From Bacteroidales bacterium (GTDB lineage: Bacteria; Bacteroidota; Bacteroidia; Bacteroidales; UBA932), in NCBI GenBank assembly GCA_017548445.1, contig JAFYZZ010000036.1, positions 1 through 21,016 on the forward strand: a stretch of 21,016 nt of DNA, given 5' to 3'. Positions within the stretch are counted from its first letter, which is position 1, and each line of letters starts with the position of its first letter. This document shows positions 1 through 6,891 of this stretch, one piece after another. Below the pieces are notes generated by a model, which saw nothing but the letters and a program-made list of their open reading frames with translations, was not told the DNA's origin and made no database searches. A program made the translations under genes and the position numbers.

Positions 1-4
1 ATAC

Positions 5-116
5 TGCGGCGGTTACAGCGGCGGGGATCCACCTCTTCCCATCCCGAACAGAGAAGTTAAACCCGCCAGCGCCGATGGTACTGCCCCACCAGGTGGGAGA
101 GTAGGCCGCTGCCGCT
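5..116 (+). rRNA. rrf: 5S ribosomal RNA
   Basis: The sequence carries the conserved 5S core: the GGGGATCCACC stretch, CCCGAACAGAGAAGTTAA in loop B/C, CGCCGATGGTACTGC and GGTGGGAGAGTAGG. The 5' GCGGCGG near position 6 can pair with the 3' end near 109-115 (helix I), so the gene looks complete or nearly so; the exact ends are uncertain by a few bases. It is the distal gene of an rRNA operon whose 16S and 23S genes would lie upstream of the window. A terminator follows directly. Confidence 0.93.
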
Positions 117-122
117 TTTTGA

Positions 123-158
123 AGCCCCGGACAACGAGAGTTGCCCGGGGCTTTTTTT
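123..158 (+). terminator. Intrinsic terminator of the rRNA operon
   Basis: AGCCCCGG (123-130) pairs with CCGGGGCT (145-152), and an inner CAAC/GTTG stem closes a GAGA loop (136-139). One A-C mismatch (131/144) interrupts the stem. A run of seven T follows. It sits seven bases after the 5S gene. Confidence 0.9.
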
Positions 159-161
159 GCG

Positions 162-206
162 TCAGCGCCCTACGGGCCCTGATGAACGAGGGGGCGTACC
201 CCCTCG
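162..206. repeat. Two adjacent palindromes in the rrn/glycosyltransferase spacer
   Basis: The spacer between the rRNA terminator and the convergent glycosyltransferase gene holds two stem-loops. The first, 162-182, pairs TCAGCGCCC with GGGCCCTGA around TAC with one mismatch. The second, 187-206, is a perfect 8-bp stem CGAGGGGG/CCCCCTCG around CGTA. Neither has a T tract, so they are not obvious terminators. They could be part of a dispersed intergenic repeat, which the window alone cannot show. Confidence 0.5.
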
Positions 207-243
207 AGCTCCCCTGCGTCGCTTCGCTCCGAGCTAATGAACG

Positions 244-1194
244 CTATAGCTCGTCGGAGATGTTGTAGCGGTTGCGGTCGGAAGAGGAGCGGGCGATCAT
301 CTCGCCGAGGAAACCGGCGAGGAAGAGCATTACGCCGAGGATGACGGCTACGAGGGCCAGATAGAACAGCGGCTGGTCCGTGACGGGACGGAACTTCAGC
401 CCGTGCGCCTGCTGGACGAGCTTGGCGACGATGATCCAGACGGTCATAATGAAACCCACCAGGAACATCAGCAGGCCGCTGTAGCCGAAGAAATGCATCG
501 GATCCTTGCCGAAACGCGTTAGGAACGACAGCGACTGCAGGTCCAGGAAACCGTTCACGAAACGCTCCAGCCCGAACTTGCTCTTGCCGTACTTGCGCTT
601 CGCGTGCTGCACCGGCTTCTCGGCGATTTTCGTATATCCTGCGTTCTTGGCGAGGTAGGGGATATAGCGGTGCATCTCGCCATACACCTCGATGTTCTTG
701 ACGACCTCCTTGCGGTAGGCCTTCAGCCCGCAGTTCATATCGTGCAGCTTGATGCCGGTGATGCGGCGGGCGGTGGCGTTGTAGATCTTGGACGGGAGGT
801 TCTTCGTGATGGCGTTGTCCTTGCGGTGCTGCTTCCAGCCGGACACGATGTCGTTGCCGCCCTCGACGATCATCCTGTACATCTCCGGAATCTCGTCCGG
901 CGAATCCTGCAGGTCCGCGTCCATCGTGAACACCACCTCGCCCTGCGCGCGCTCGAAACCGCAGTACAGCGCGGCGGACTTGCCGTAGTTGCGCCGGAAA
1001 CGGATGCCGTGCAGGCAGGGGTTGCCGCCGGCCAGCTCGCGGATTACCGTCCAGGTGCCGTCGGTGCTGCCGTCGTCGATGAAGATCACCTCATAGCTGA
1101 AACCGTTTTCCTGCATCACGCGGGCGATCCAGGCGGAAAGCTCGGGCAGCGACTCGCGCTCGTTGTAGGCGGGAATGATGACGGAAATGTCCAT
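244..1194 (-). CDS. GT2 glycosyltransferase, polyprenyl-phosphate sugar transferase type
   Basis: A 316-residue family 2 glycosyltransferase of the DPM1/GtrB/ArnC type, which usually moves a sugar from a nucleotide donor to a polyprenyl phosphate at the cytoplasmic membrane face. The N-terminus has the GT-A start (SVIIPAYNE, residues 4-12), an IDDGSTDGT loop (39-47), and the DAD metal-binding motif at 92-94 followed by LQDSPDEIPEM. Two membrane helices lie near 236-260 and 275-300, as in GtrB. The ATG at 1192-1194 follows the upstream DUF4199 stop by three bases, so the two are co-transcribed. The sugar and the final product cannot be read from sequence; cell-envelope glycan or lipid modification is likely. 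Confidence 0.9.
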   Translation of the reverse strand: MDISVIIPAYNERESLPELSAWIARVMQENGFSYEVIFIDDGSTDGTWTVIRELAGGNPCLHGIRFRRNYGKSAALYCGFERAQGEVVFTMDADLQDSPDEIPEMYRMIVEGGNDIVSGWKQHRKDNAITKNLPSKIYNATARRITGIKLHDMNCGLKAYRKEVVKNIEVYGEMHRYIPYLAKNAGYTKIAEKPVQHAKRKYGKSKFGLERFVNGFLDLQSLSFLTRFGKDPMHFFGYSGLLMFLVGFIMTVWIIVAKLVQQAHGLKFRPVTDQPLFYLALVAVILGVMLFLAGFLGEMIARSSSDRNRYNISDEL

Positions 1195-1197
1195 ACG

Positions 1198-1743
1198 TTA
1201 TTGCTCGTCGGTGAATGGATTCTGCGGAGGGATGTTGCGCGAGAAGATGGCGGCGAGCACGGTGCCGAACAGCCAGCACCACACCAGGTTCACGAAGAAC
1301 GAGAGCGTGGGCATACGCGGGATCAGTTCCTCCAGGGAGTCCATCTGGGCCGCCCCGAGCATCGGATTGTCCTGCAGCATCTCCAGCGTCTTCTCGAAGG
1401 TGTCCGGCTCGATGAAGCTCACGTAGGCCATATAGAAGGCCGAGTAGAGCAGCGCGGACAGCAGGGCGGCGAGGGTGCCGAAGCGGAACACGCGGGCGTT
1501 GTTCGCCGAAGGATCCGCCTGTGAGAAGCGAAGCATAAAGAAACGCATCAGGAAGATGCAGGCGGCGAACTTGGCGCCCCAGAGCAGGAAGTTCACGAGG
1601 GCCAGCACGGTGGTCAGGCCGCCTCCGGCGTTCTCCGCGAGCTTGCCGGTAAGCATAGTCAGCACCATATAGACGATGGACACGCCTCCGAGGACCAGAC
1701 CGGCCTTGCCGGCGTGCTCCCATATGACATTCTTCTCGTTCAT
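1198..1743 (-). CDS. DUF4199 family membrane protein
   Basis: A 181-residue integral membrane protein resembling the Bacteroidota family DUF4199, whose function is unknown. Four hydrophobic segments are visible: residues about 14-35, 42-67, 87-112 and 147-170. The reading frame stays open upstream to 1869, but I chose the ATG at 1741-1743 because a -7 promoter element lies just five bases before it and the extension would overlap thrS. It is the first gene of a two-gene operon with the GT2 glycosyltransferase (three-base gap), a pairing I recall from other Bacteroidetes. A role in envelope glycolipid handling is an inference from that neighbour only. Confidence 0.82.
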   Translation of the reverse strand: MNEKNVIWEHAGKAGLVLGGVSIVYMVLTMLTGKLAENAGGGLTTVLALVNFLLWGAKFAACIFLMRFFMLRFSQADPSANNARVFRFGTLAALLSALLYSAFYMAYVSFIEPDTFEKTLEMLQDNPMLGAAQMDSLEELIPRMPTLSFFVNLVWCWLFGTVLAAIFSRNIPPQNPFTDEQ

Positions 1744-1748
1744 ACGGA

Positions 1749-1756
1749 CAAAGATA
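1749..1756 (-). promoter_or_regulatory. -7 element for DUF4199-GT2 operon
   Basis: On the minus strand this reads TATCTTTG, an exact match to the Bacteroides -7 consensus TAnnTTTG. Only five bases separate it from the ATG, so transcription would begin at or within a base or two of the start codon. No clear -33 TTTG is visible. Confidence 0.6.
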
Positions 1757-1770
1757 CGAAAAATTATTCC

Positions 1771-1778
1771 TATCTTTG
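1771..1778 (+). promoter_or_regulatory. -7 element for thrS operon
   Basis: TATCTTTG matches TAnnTTTG exactly and lies 26 bases before the thrS ATG. It is divergent from the DUF4199 promoter, and the two -7 elements are 14 bases apart. No convincing -33 TTTG is visible. Confidence 0.65.
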
Positions 1779-1804
1779 CAGGCTTGATAAAATCATTTGA
1801 AGCT

Positions 1805-3595
1805 ATGTTGACGATTGCATTCACCGATGGCACCATCCGTCCCTGGGACGACGATGAGGCGAAACACATCTTCTGGCACTCTTCCGCGCACCTGATGGCG
1901 GAGGCGCTCGAGGCGCTCTATCCGGGCGTCCGGTTCGGCGTGGGCCCTGCCGTGGAGACCGGGTTCTACTACGACGTGGACCTGGGCGGCCGCCAGATCT
2001 CCGAGGCCGACCTCAAGACGGTCGAAGACAAGATGATCGAACTCGCCCGCACGAAGGAGACCTTCGAGCGCAAGGAGGTGTCCAAGGCGGATGCTATGGC
2101 GTACTTCAAGGAGAAGGGCGACCCGTACAAGTGCGAACTCATCGAGGCGCTCGAGGACGGCACCATCTCGTTCTACACCAACGGCGGCTTCACGGACCTG
2201 TGCCGCGGCCCGCACGTCAAGCACGTGGACGACATCAAGGCCGTCAAGCTCACCGCCATCGCCGGCGCCTACTGGAAAGGCGACCAGAACCGCGAGCAGC
2301 TGACCCGCATCTACGGTGTCACCTTCCCCAAGAAGAGTATGCTCGACGAGTACCTGAAGCTGCTGGAGGAAGCCAAGAAGCGCGACCACCGCAAGCTGGG
2401 CAAGGAGATGGAGCTCTTTACCTTCTCGGGCCGCGTGGGCCTGGGGCTGCCGCTGTGGCTGCCCCGCGGCGCCGTGATGCGCAACACCCTGGAGAACTTC
2501 CTGCGGAAGAAGCAGGCCGAACTGGGCTACCTCCCGGTGGTCACCCCGCACATCGGCAGCAAGGAGCTCTACGTCACCTCGGGCCACTACGCCAAGTACG
2601 GCAAGGATTCCTTCCAGCCCATCCATACGCCCCAGGAGGGCGAGGAGTATATGCTCAAGCCGATGAACTGCCCGCACCACTGCGAGATCTTCCGCAGCAG
2701 CCCTCGCTCCTACCGCGACCTGCCGCTCCGCTTTGCGGAATTCGGCACGGTGTACCGCTACGAGCAGAGCGGCGAGCTGCACGGTCTTACCCGCGTGCGC
2801 GGCTTCACTCAGGACGACGCCCACCTCTTCTGCCGTCCGGACCAGCTCCAGGAGGAGTTCGAGAAGGTCATCGACCTCATCCTGTACGTCTTCAAGACGC
2901 TCAAGATGACGGACTATATGGCCCAGATTTCGCTGCGCGACCCGTCCAACAAGGAGAAGTACATCGGCTCCGACGAGAACTGGGAGAAGGCCGAGAAGGC
3001 CATCATCGACGCCGCGGAGAAGAAGGGCCTCAAGACGGTCGTGGAACTGGGCGAGGCCGCTTTCTACGGACCCAAGCTCGACTTTATGGTGAAAGACGCC
3101 ATCGGCCGCCGCTGGCAGCTGGGCACCATCCAGGTGGACTACAACCTGCCGGAGCGGTTCGAGCTGGAGTTCACCGACGCCGACGGCAGCAAGAAGCGCC
3201 CGGTGATGATCCACCGCGCGCCGTTCGGCTCGCTGGAGCGCTTTACCGCCGTGGTGCTGGAGCACACGGCCGGCCACCTGCCTCTATGGCTTGCGCCGGA
3301 TCAGGTTAAAGTGCTGCCAATCAGCGAAAAATATGCAGATTATGCAGAAAAAGTTTGCGAATTGCTGAAAAATTCCGAAATTCGCGCTTCCATAGATGCC
3401 CGCAACGAGACGCTCGGCAAACGGATCCGGGAAATATCCCTGCTCAGAGTGCCTGTGCTCGCGATTGTCGGCGAGAAAGAAGCAGCTGAAGGCACCGTCT
3501 CTATCCGTAGGGAAGGTGTCGATCAGGGTGCCTTGTCTGCGGAGCAGTTCGTGGAGTATTTGAAAGCAGCAGTAGCTGAAGAACTTAAAGATTAG
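1805..3595 (+). CDS. thrS: Threonyl-tRNA synthetase lacking most of the TGS domain
   Basis: Class II enzyme that charges tRNA-Thr; 596 residues against about 640 usually. The editing domain has HSSAH (H25, H29) and C133/H137 of CRGPH. The catalytic core has MNCPHH (zinc ligand C289), GFTQDDAH (H340) and MIHRAPFGS (H470). The C-terminal anticodon-binding domain runs from about 493 to 596. The start is oddly short: [10 protein letters not shown] matches the first strands of a TGS domain, but the sequence then jumps straight to the linker before the editing domain, so about 48 residues are missing compared with E. coli. I chose the ATG at 1805 because the promoter at 1771 rules out the longer frame from 1676. 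The last 105 codons are AT-richer than the rest (8 of 8 lysines AAA, against about 3 of 40 before). First gene of the thrS-infC-rpmI-rplT-lepB run. Confidence 0.96.
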   Translation: MLTIAFTDGTIRPWDDDEAKHIFWHSSAHLMAEALEALYPGVRFGVGPAVETGFYYDVDLGGRQISEADLKTVEDKMIELARTKETFERKEVSKADAMAYFKEKGDPYKCELIEALEDGTISFYTNGGFTDLCRGPHVKHVDDIKAVKLTAIAGAYWKGDQNREQLTRIYGVTFPKKSMLDEYLKLLEEAKKRDHRKLGKEMELFTFSGRVGLGLPLWLPRGAVMRNTLENFLRKKQAELGYLPVVTPHIGSKELYVTSGHYAKYGKDSFQPIHTPQEGEEYMLKPMNCPHHCEIFRSSPRSYRDLPLRFAEFGTVYRYEQSGELHGLTRVRGFTQDDAHLFCRPDQLQEEFEKVIDLILYVFKTLKMTDYMAQISLRDPSNKEKYIGSDENWEKAEKAIIDAAEKKGLKTVVELGEAAFYGPKLDFMVKDAIGRRWQLGTIQVDYNLPERFELEFTDADGSKKRPVMIHRAPFGSLERFTAVVLEHTAGHLPLWLAPDQVKVLPISEKYADYAEKVCELLKNSEIRASIDARNETLGKRIREISLLRVPVLAIVGEKEAAEGTVSIRREGVDQGALSAEQFVEYLKAAVAEELKD

Positions 3596-3600
3596 GAGGA
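3594..3600 (+). promoter_or_regulatory. Strong Shine-Dalgarno before infC, overlapping the thrS stop
   Basis: AGGAGGA overlaps the thrS TAG (3593-3595) and stands seven bases before the ATC proposed as the infC start (3608). Most genes in this window lack such a site, so this one helps fix the unusual infC start and may couple infC translation to the end of thrS. Confidence 0.7.
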
Positions 3601-3607
3601 TTTAACC

Positions 3608-4204
3608 ATCGCTGGACCTTACAGACCGAAGCCCTCGGGCTTCAAGCCGGGTGCCCGTAAACCCGATCCCCGTCAGCAGCAGAAGCGCGACGAGAATGAG
3701 TTGAACATCAACGAGCAGATCACTGCCTCGCAGGTGCGTCTGGTCGGGGACAACATCCCCGAACAGGGCGTCTACCCGATCGCGAAAGCGTTGCAGATGG
3801 CGGAGGAGCTCGAACTTGACCTCGTGGAGATCAGCGGCAAGGCCGACCCTCCCGTGTGCCGGATCCTGGATTACCAGAAGTACCTCTACCAGCGCAAGAA
3901 GAAGGCCAAGGAGATGAAGGCGAATGCGGCGAAGGTCGTGATCAAGGAAATCCGCTTCGGGCCCAACACCGACGAGCACGACTTCCAGTTCAAGCTCAAG
4001 CACGCCCAGGAGTTCCTGCAGGAGGGTTCCAAGGTCAAGGCCACCATCTTCTTCCGAGGCCGCTCGATTATGTTCAAGGACCAGGGCGAGAAGCAGCTGC
4101 TCCGGTTCGCGGTCGAGCTCGAAGAGTACGGACGTGCGGAGAATATGCCGGTCCTGGAGGGAAAGCGAATGACGATGATGATCGCCCCCAACAAAAAGAA
4201 GTAG
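3608..4204 (+). CDS. infC: Translation initiation factor IF-3, probable ATC start
   Basis: IF3 binds the 30S subunit, prevents 50S joining and proofreads the start codon. The conserved N-domain begins at NINEQI and continues with [26 protein letters not shown] and the linker rich in K; the C-domain includes [14 protein letters not shown] and [11 protein letters not shown]. No ATG precedes NINEQI in frame: choices are a TTG at 3701 (167 residues) or the ATC at 3608 (198 residues). I prefer ATC because it stands seven bases after AGGAGGA, the 31 extra codons read as a basic extension ([17 protein letters not shown]) with normal codon use, and non-AUG starts are the known autoregulatory device of infC (AUU in E. 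coli). Twelve bases separate it from thrS. Confidence 0.93.
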   Translation: MAGPYRPKPSGFKPGARKPDPRQQQKRDENELNINEQITASQVRLVGDNIPEQGVYPIAKALQMAEELELDLVEISGKADPPVCRILDYQKYLYQRKKKAKEMKANAAKVVIKEIRFGPNTDEHDFQFKLKHAQEFLQEGSKVKATIFFRGRSIMFKDQGEKQLLRFAVELEEYGRAENMPVLEGKRMTMMIAPNKKK

Positions 4205-4241
4205 GGGATCATATATTATTAACAATTAATTATTTAAAACA

Positions 4242-4436
4242 ATGGCAAAGCTTAAAACGATCTCCGGTGCCAAAAAGCGCTTCACGCTTACCGGATCGGG
4301 AAAAATCAAGAGGAAGCACGCTTACCACAGCCACATCCTCACCAAGAAAACCAAGAAGCGCAAGAGGAATCTCGACCATTTCACCCTTCTCGAGAAGGCG
4401 GACTATGGCCGCGTAAAGGAAATGTTGGTTCTCTAA
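4242..4436 (+). CDS. rpmI: 50S ribosomal protein L35
   Basis: A 64-residue, very basic protein with the L35 pattern: [29 protein letters not shown] and a C-terminal KEML.L. It belongs to the large subunit. The ATG is preceded by an AT-rich leader ending in AAAACA, the A-rich context usual for starts in this phylum, without a Shine-Dalgarno. It lies 37 bases after infC and 12 before rplT, the classical infC-rpmI-rplT order. Confidence 0.97.
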   Translation: MAKLKTISGAKKRFTLTGSGKIKRKHAYHSHILTKKTKKRKRNLDHFTLLEKADYGRVKEMLVL

Positions 4437-4448
4437 AAGTATCAAATT

Positions 4449-4793
4449 ATGCCTAGATCAGTCAATTCAGTCGCCTCGAGGGCGCGCCGCAAGAAGATTC
4501 TCAAGAGAACCCGCGGTAACTTCCTGTCCAGGAAGAATGTCTGGACCGTAGCCAAGAACACCTACGAGAAAGGTTTGACCTATGCCTACCGTGACCGCAA
4601 GGCCAAGAAGCGCAACTTCCGCGCTCTCTGGATCCAGCGCATCAACGCTGCGGCCCGCCAGTACGGCCTGTCCTACTCCCAGTTTATGGGCAAGCTGAAC
4701 GCCCAGAACATCGGGCTGAACCGCAAGGTCCTCGCCGACCTCGCGATGAACAACCCGCAGGCGTTCGAAGCCATCATCAACTCTGTAAAATAG
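4449..4793 (+). CDS. rplT: 50S ribosomal protein L20
   Basis: A 114-residue basic protein that binds 23S rRNA early in 50S assembly. It shows the L20 signature [19 protein letters not shown], then [32 protein letters not shown] and a C-terminal LADLAM repeat typical of the family. Length is normal. In Firmicutes and Proteobacteria L20 represses this operon; I see no equivalent leader structure here. lepB starts ten bases downstream. Confidence 0.97.
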   Translation: MPRSVNSVASRARRKKILKRTRGNFLSRKNVWTVAKNTYEKGLTYAYRDRKAKKRNFRALWIQRINAAARQYGLSYSQFMGKLNAQNIGLNRKVLADLAMNNPQAFEAIINSVK

Positions 4794-4803
4794 ATAGTGT
4801 GAA

Positions 4804-6108
4804 GTGAGCCTGAAGGAATTCACCCGGAACCGCTGGACAAAGTTCGCCTTTTGGACTTTGCTCTACGTGGCGTGGGTGGTCTGGCTCGGGAATTACTGGT
4901 GGCTCTTCGGCCTGGTGGTGATCTTCGACATCTTCATTACCCGCAAGGTCCACTGGAACTTCTGGAAGAAGCGCTACAAGGAAGGGGAGAAGCACAGCGC
5001 GTGGAACGACTGGCTCGACGCCATCGTCTTCGCCGTCATCGTGGTCACCTTCATCAACACCTTCTTCTTCCAGGCCTTCAAGATTCCTTCATCCTCGATG
5101 GAGAGAAGCCTCTACACGGGGGACCATCTCTTCGTGAGCAAATTGACATACGGTCCGCGTCTTCCCCAGACGCCCCTGACCATCCCCTTTACGCACAACG
5201 TGATCTTCGGACGCGAGTCGTATTCGACCCTCATCCAGAACGATTACCGCCGGCTGAAGGGATTCCGGGAAGTCCGGCGCGGAGACTGTGTGGTGTTCGG
5301 TTTCCCCAACGGGGACACGGTGCTGCGCAAGTATCCGGTGGAAGATTACCATATGCTGGTACGCACCCTGGGCAAGCCAGCGGTGGACAAGCTGGGCGGG
5401 ACGATCGTCCGCCCGATGGACAAGAAGGACCACTACGTGAAGCGTTGCGTCGCAATCCCGGGCGACAGCCTGGAGGTGAGGGACGGCCTGGTGTGGGTCA
5501 ACGGCGAGCAGCAGACGGTTTATCCCGGCATCCAGCTCAGCTATACGGTCCGCACCGCGCAGAAGATCAACGCGAAGACCCTGGAGAAGATGGGCATCGC
5601 CCCGGCGGAAGCCTGGTTCGATCCCTCCCTGCCCGGATATCCGGCCCTCTGCCTGACGGCCGATATGCTGGAAGAGGTGAAGAAGCTTCCCACCGTCGAG
5701 AGCGTCACGGCCAACCTGGACGACAATCCGGCAGGCTGCGCCCTGGAGATCTTCCCCTTCACGCTGGACTCCGGCTGGACGCGGGACTACTTCGGACCGC
5801 TCTGGGTTCCCTCCAAGGGGGCTACGGTCAAGCTCACACAGGACAATGTCGCGCTGTACGAAAGGATCATCTCGGTTTACGAGGACGGCGACGTGCAGCA
5901 GGCGCTCCGCGAAGGCTCATACACTTTCAAGCAGGATTATTACTTTATGATGGGGGACAACCGGCACAATTCCCTGGACTCCAGATACTGGGGTTTCGTC
6001 CCTGAAGACCACATCGTCGGCCGGCCGGCCGTGATCTGGCTCTCCACCGACGCCGGGAAGCGGTTCCCCAAGAACATCAGGTGGCGCAGATTCTTGAAGT
6101 TTCTCTAG
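4804..6108 (+). CDS. lepB: Signal peptidase I
   Basis: Membrane serine protease that removes signal peptides from exported proteins; 434 residues. Two hydrophobic helices lie near 14-45 and a third at 71-92, just before the catalytic site. The nucleophile is Ser98 in [10 protein letters not shown] and the general base Lys213 in [11 protein letters not shown]; the C-terminal box [17 protein letters not shown] is intact. A large insert (about 222-365) separates the last two boxes, as is usual in Bacteroidetes LepB. The start is a GTG at 4804, ten bases after rplT; there is no ATG before Met99, which is inside the active site, so GTG is well supported. Last gene of the operon that begins with thrS. 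Confidence 0.95.
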   Translation: MSLKEFTRNRWTKFAFWTLLYVAWVVWLGNYWWLFGLVVIFDIFITRKVHWNFWKKRYKEGEKHSAWNDWLDAIVFAVIVVTFINTFFFQAFKIPSSSMERSLYTGDHLFVSKLTYGPRLPQTPLTIPFTHNVIFGRESYSTLIQNDYRRLKGFREVRRGDCVVFGFPNGDTVLRKYPVEDYHMLVRTLGKPAVDKLGGTIVRPMDKKDHYVKRCVAIPGDSLEVRDGLVWVNGEQQTVYPGIQLSYTVRTAQKINAKTLEKMGIAPAEAWFDPSLPGYPALCLTADMLEEVKKLPTVESVTANLDDNPAGCALEIFPFTLDSGWTRDYFGPLWVPSKGATVKLTQDNVALYERIISVYEDGDVQQALREGSYTFKQDYYFMMGDNRHNSLDSRYWGFVPEDHIVGRPAVIWLSTDAGKRFPKNIRWRRFLKFL

Positions 6109-6115
6109 GTTTCGA

Positions 6116-6147
6116 TTTGGAAATCAGAAAATTAAAAGCGATATTTG
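6116..6147 (+). promoter_or_regulatory. Promoter of the rpmB operon
   Basis: A -33 TTTG at 6116-6119 and a -7 GATATTTG at 6140-6147 (one mismatch to TAnnTTTG) are separated by 20 bases, the spacing expected for the primary sigma factor of Bacteroidetes. Transcription would start near 6153, leaving an A-rich leader of about 33 bases before rpmB. Confidence 0.7.
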
Positions 6148-6186
6148 CACCCCCGTTCCAGATAATAAGATAAAAAAGATAGAATT

Positions 6187-6429
6187 ATGGCAAAAGTTTG
6201 TCAAATAACCGGAAGGAAGAGAATGAAAGGCAACAACGTTGCCCATTCCCGGCTGCGCACCAAGCGCGACTTCTCCCTCAATCTCAAGAACAAGCGGTTC
6301 TGGAGCGAGGAAGAGCAGAGGTATGTGACCCTCAAGGTTTCTTGCAAGGGTATGCGGATCATCGAGAAGAACGGCCTCGAGGCCACGCTTCGCGATGCCA
6401 AGAAGAAAGGATTGGTTAACCTTGTTTAA
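6187..6429 (+). CDS. rpmB: 50S ribosomal protein L28
   Basis: An 80-residue basic protein of the large subunit with the L28 pattern: [37 protein letters not shown] and a C-terminal [12 protein letters not shown]. Length is normal. The ATG follows a purine-rich leader (AAAAAAGATAGAATT) and no Shine-Dalgarno. First gene of a ribosomal-protein operon with rpmG and DUF4295. Confidence 0.97.
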   Translation: MAKVCQITGRKRMKGNNVAHSRLRTKRDFSLNLKNKRFWSEEEQRYVTLKVSCKGMRIIEKNGLEATLRDAKKKGLVNLV

Positions 6430-6440
6430 TTTTCAGGACT

Positions 6441-6629
6441 ATGGCAAAGAAAACTAAAGGCAACAGGGTGCAGGTCATCCTCGAGTGCACGGAGCAGAAG
6501 GCCAGCGGTGTTCCCGGGATTTCCCGTTACATCACGACCAAGAACAAGAAGAACACGCCCGAGCGCCTCGAACGCAAGAAGTTCAATCCGTACCTGGGCA
6601 AGGTGACGGTTCATCGTGAAATCAAATAA
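6441..6629 (+). CDS. rpmG: 50S ribosomal protein L33
   Basis: A 62-residue large-subunit protein with the L33 pattern [41 protein letters not shown] and a C-terminal HREIK. It holds one cysteine only, so it lacks the paired CxxC motifs and is the zinc-independent form. It lies 11 bases after rpmB and 17 before the DUF4295 gene. Confidence 0.97.
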   Translation: MAKKTKGNRVQVILECTEQKASGVPGISRYITTKNKKNTPERLERKKFNPYLGKVTVHREIK

Positions 6630-6646
6630 TTAGAGGAGATTAGATT

Positions 6647-6808
6647 ATGGCAAAGAAAGCCGTTGCAACGTTTGCTGCCAAGGCCGGTGCCAAGAGCATG
6701 GTCAAGTGCATCCGTATGGAGAAGTCCCCGAAGACCGGCGCCTACGTTTTCGTGGAGCAGCTTGTCGAGGCCGACAAGGCCAAGGATTATTTCACCAGCA
6801 AGAAATAA
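6647..6808 (+). CDS. DUF4295 family small basic protein
   Basis: A 53-residue protein (MAKKAVATFAAKAGAKSMVK at the start, SKK at the end), rich in lysine and alanine, matching the Bacteroidota family DUF4295 that sits directly after rpmG. The position within a ribosomal-protein operon and the charge suggest a ribosome-associated protein, but that is an inference; the family has no assigned function that I know of. A Shine-Dalgarno-like GAGGAG (6633-6638) precedes its ATG, which is rare in this window. It also contains the only CATG tetranucleotide I could find (6697-6700). Confidence 0.88.
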   Translation: MAKKAVATFAAKAGAKSMVKCIRMEKSPKTGAYVFVEQLVEADKAKDYFTSKK

Positions 6809-6823
6809 TTTTCTCCCGTCCCT

Positions 6824-6862
6824 ATAAAGAGGGGTCCCGCAGTACGCGGGACCCCTCTTTAT
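6824..6862 (+). terminator. Strong terminator after the rpmB-rpmG-DUF4295 operon
   Basis: A perfect 17-bp inverted repeat: ATAAAGAGGGGTCCCGC (6824-6840) and its complement (6846-6862) around AGTAC. The distal arm ends CTCTTTAT, which supplies the U-rich tail, and by symmetry the structure could also work on the minus strand. It isolates the ribosomal operon from ftsY, whose promoter follows immediately. Confidence 0.88.
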
Positions 6863-6877
6863 TTGCGCAATAATTAT

Positions 6878-6885
6878 TATCTTTG
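6878..6885 (+). promoter_or_regulatory. -7 element for ftsY
   Basis: TATCTTTG is an exact TAnnTTTG match ending six bases before the first ATG of ftsY (6892), so the transcript would have little or no 5' leader. A TTTG at 6862-6865 is only 12 bases upstream, too close for a normal -33. Confidence 0.6.
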
Positions 6886-6891
6886 CACGAT

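Noticed and set aside
1676..1804. Longer N-terminus for thrS from the ATG at 1676
   Set aside because: It would overlap the DUF4199 gene and its promoter, lies upstream of the thrS promoter, and does not resemble a TGS domain.
1793..3277. 494-codon open frame antisense to thrS
   Set aside because: It mirrors the third-position GC bias of thrS, is rich in H, R, V and L with no recognisable motif, and stops where thrS codon use changes.
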